From contig CAMETB010000073.1 in NCBI GenBank assembly GCA_945936265.1, forward strand, positions 1 through 7,245: a stretch of DNA of 7,245 nucleotides, given 5' to 3'. The notes under the pieces are model-generated. The model searched no databases, was not told the DNA's origin, and saw only the letters and a list, made by a program, of their open reading frames with translations. The stretch is from an uncultured Clostridia bacterium. Lineage in GTDB: Bacteria; Bacillota; Clostridia; Oscillospirales; CAG-272. Numbering within the stretch: position 1 is the stretch's first letter; every line of letters starts with the position of its first letter. The translations under genes and the position numbers were made by a program. Below are positions 6,361-7,245 of the stretch, piece after piece.

Positions 6361-7046
6361 ATATACGCCTCATACAAGTCTGGACGGCGCTCTTTTGTAA
6401 GTTCAATTGACTTTTCAATCCGCCACTTTTTTACATTTTCATGGTGCCCCGAGAGCAGAACCTCAGGTACCTCTTTGCCGTTGAATACGGGTGGCCTTGT
6501 ATATTGCGGATACTCGAGCAGCCCGGAGGCTATGCTTTCGTCCTCGTAGCACTCCTCTTCAGGCAAAACACCGTCTATAAGTCTTGACACTGCGTCAACT
6601 ATTATGCATGCAGGCAACTCGCCGCCCGTCAGCACATAGTCGCCTATTGAAATCTCTTCATCGGCTATTTCGTCTATCACCCTCTGGTCCACGCCCTCGT
6701 AGTGCCCGCAGAGTATCGTCAGACACTCAAGCGAGGAAAATTCCCGTGCAACATCCTGATTGAAAATGCGTCCCCTCGGGGAAACATAGATAACTTTACC
6801 CGAAAGGCTGCCCTGCATCTCTTTTACCGCCTTGTAACAGTCATATATAGGCTGGGTCGCCATAAGCATACCTTTGCCGCCGCCATACGGAGCATCGTCC
6901 ACTTTGCGGTGCTTATTCTTGGTGTAGTCCCTTATATTGTGAGTGTAAACAGAAATGTATCCGTTTTTTCTCGCCCGTCCTATTATGCTCTCGCCGAGTA
7001 CGGATTCGATAAGTTCGGGAAAAAGTGTCATTATATCAAATCTCAT
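6342..7046 (-). CDS. trmD: tRNA (guanine-N1)-methyltransferase
   Basis: Methylates N1 of G37 next to the anticodon, preventing +1 frameshifts, using S-adenosylmethionine bound in a trefoil-knot (SPOUT) fold. The 234 residues compare with about 240-255 in the family. Signature blocks are MRFDIMTLFPE (1-11), DAPYGGGKGM (51-60), YVSPRGRIFNQ (87-97), LCGHYEGVDQR (112-122), EISIGDYVLTGGELP (131-145) and LLEYPQYTRPPVF (177-189), with the C-terminal WRIEKSIELTKERRPDL helix region intact. R155 lies in the usual catalytic arginine region. Aligning on SxxxGLL puts E170, not Asp, where E. coli and Haemophilus have the catalytic aspartate, with D169 one residue before. The start is the ATG at 7046, not the ATG at 7073 which lies inside rimM: GAGGA is four bases upstream and the protein then begins with the family's MRFDI. 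It follows rimM by seven bases. Confidence 0.97.
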   Translation of the reverse strand: MRFDIMTLFPELIESVLGESIIGRARKNGYISVYTHNIRDYTKNKHRKVDDAPYGGGKGMLMATQPIYDCYKAVKEMQGSLSGKVIYVSPRGRIFNQDVAREFSSLECLTILCGHYEGVDQRVIDEIADEEISIGDYVLTGGELPACIIVDAVSRLIDGVLPEEECYEDESIASGLLEYPQYTRPPVFNGKEVPEVLLSGHHENVKKWRIEKSIELTKERRPDLYEAYIKSHNE

Positions 7047-7050
7047 AGTG

Positions 7051-7055
7051 TCCTC
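7051..7055 (-). promoter_or_regulatory. Ribosome-binding site of trmD, overlapping the rimM stop codon
   Basis: GAGGA on the minus strand, four bases before the trmD ATG, overlapping the rimM TGA (7056-7054). It selects 7046 as start and implies translational coupling of RimM and TrmD synthesis. Confidence 0.8.
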
Positions 7056-7245
7056 ACTCAAACATTCCCTCAATAGGAGTTACGAAAATTCCTTTGTCAA
7101 GGTCAATCCCGGCAATAAATTCGGGGACCGCCGGTATATACGCGTCGGGCTTTTCTTTGCGCTCTACAACATAAAGGTCCTGTGAGCCACGGTTTACAAC
7201 ATCCGATAAAACGCCGTATTTTTCACCGGTGTTTTTGTCAATTAC
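7054..7245 (-). CDS. rimM: Ribosome maturation factor RimM (C-terminal 63 residues)
   Basis: Assists 16S rRNA processing and assembly of the 30S head through ribosomal protein uS19. Only the last 63 residues are in the window; the N-terminal domain lies beyond 7245. Visible is the end of the PRC-barrel domain: GEKYGVLSDVVNRGSQDLYVV (7-27), then DAYIPAVPEFIAGIDL (34-49) and the family-typical terminal IFVTPIEGMFE (53-63). Position directly before trmD, seven bases apart, is the classic rimM-trmD order and supports the call. Confidence 0.95.
   Translation of the reverse strand, partial: VIDKNTGEKYGVLSDVVNRGSQDLYVVERKEKPDAYIPAVPEFIAGIDLDKGIFVTPIEGMFE

Noticed and set aside
7047..7073. Upstream start for TrmD at 7073
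   Set aside because: It lies inside the rimM coding end and adds nine residues before the family-typical MRFDIMTLFPE start.
6702..7185. Plus-strand open frames opposite trmD and rimM
   Set aside because: Both strands cannot reasonably code here; the minus strand gives textbook TrmD and RimM sequence.
1..7245. Defence system, CRISPR array, mobile element or other new multi-gene system
   Set aside because: No repeat array, transposase, integrase, toxin-antitoxin or nuclease-effector gene is visible; all sizeable genes belong to recognisable housekeeping, envelope or sugar-use families.

Overview
The window reads as a chromosomal segment of a Gram-positive anaerobe-type bacterium, most likely class Clostridia (Bacillota). 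Support comes from gene content (RimM, TrmD, Obg and endonuclease IV of Firmicute type), strong GAGG/GGAG ribosome-binding sites, A/T-rich spacers, a DUF4330-type protein, and a beta-mannosidase-like GH2 enzyme of a kind common in gut Clostridia. This placement is inferred by eye; no database was searched. Every supported gene lies on the minus strand, so transcription runs from position 7245 towards 1.

In transcription order: the C-terminal end of rimM (7245-7054), trmD (7046-6342), a large polytopic membrane protein of the O-antigen ligase/polymerase (Wzy/WaaL-like) type (6279-4249), a single-pass DUF4330-like protein (4256-3747), obgE (3722-2439) and nfo (2387-1548). Spacings are 7, 62, -8 (overlap), 24 and 51 bases, so this is probably one operon. 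A rho-independent terminator follows nfo (1501-1531), with a weaker terminator-like hairpin behind it (1443-1486). A new unit then begins with a good extended -10 promoter (1408-1436) and an operator-like palindrome at its start site. It drives a GH2 glycosidase whose first 453 residues are visible; the rest lies beyond position 1.

Functionally the operon joins ribosome and tRNA maturation (RimM, TrmD, Obg) with DNA repair (Nfo) and a translationally coupled pair of envelope proteins (Wzy-like plus DUF4330-like). The envelope pair is the least understood part. The Wzy-like protein has the fold signature of the family but lacks the histidine expected in the WaaL-type H[NSQ]X9GXXG motif, starts with TTG, and carries long charged cytoplasmic tails. 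The GH2 gene is an independently regulated sugar-utilisation gene.

I found no RNA genes, CRISPR array, insertion sequence or phage gene. No gene-free stretch exceeds 300 bases (the longest is 188). I did not find a clearly new system; the best leads are the envelope pair inside a translation operon and the regulatory region of the GH2 gene.
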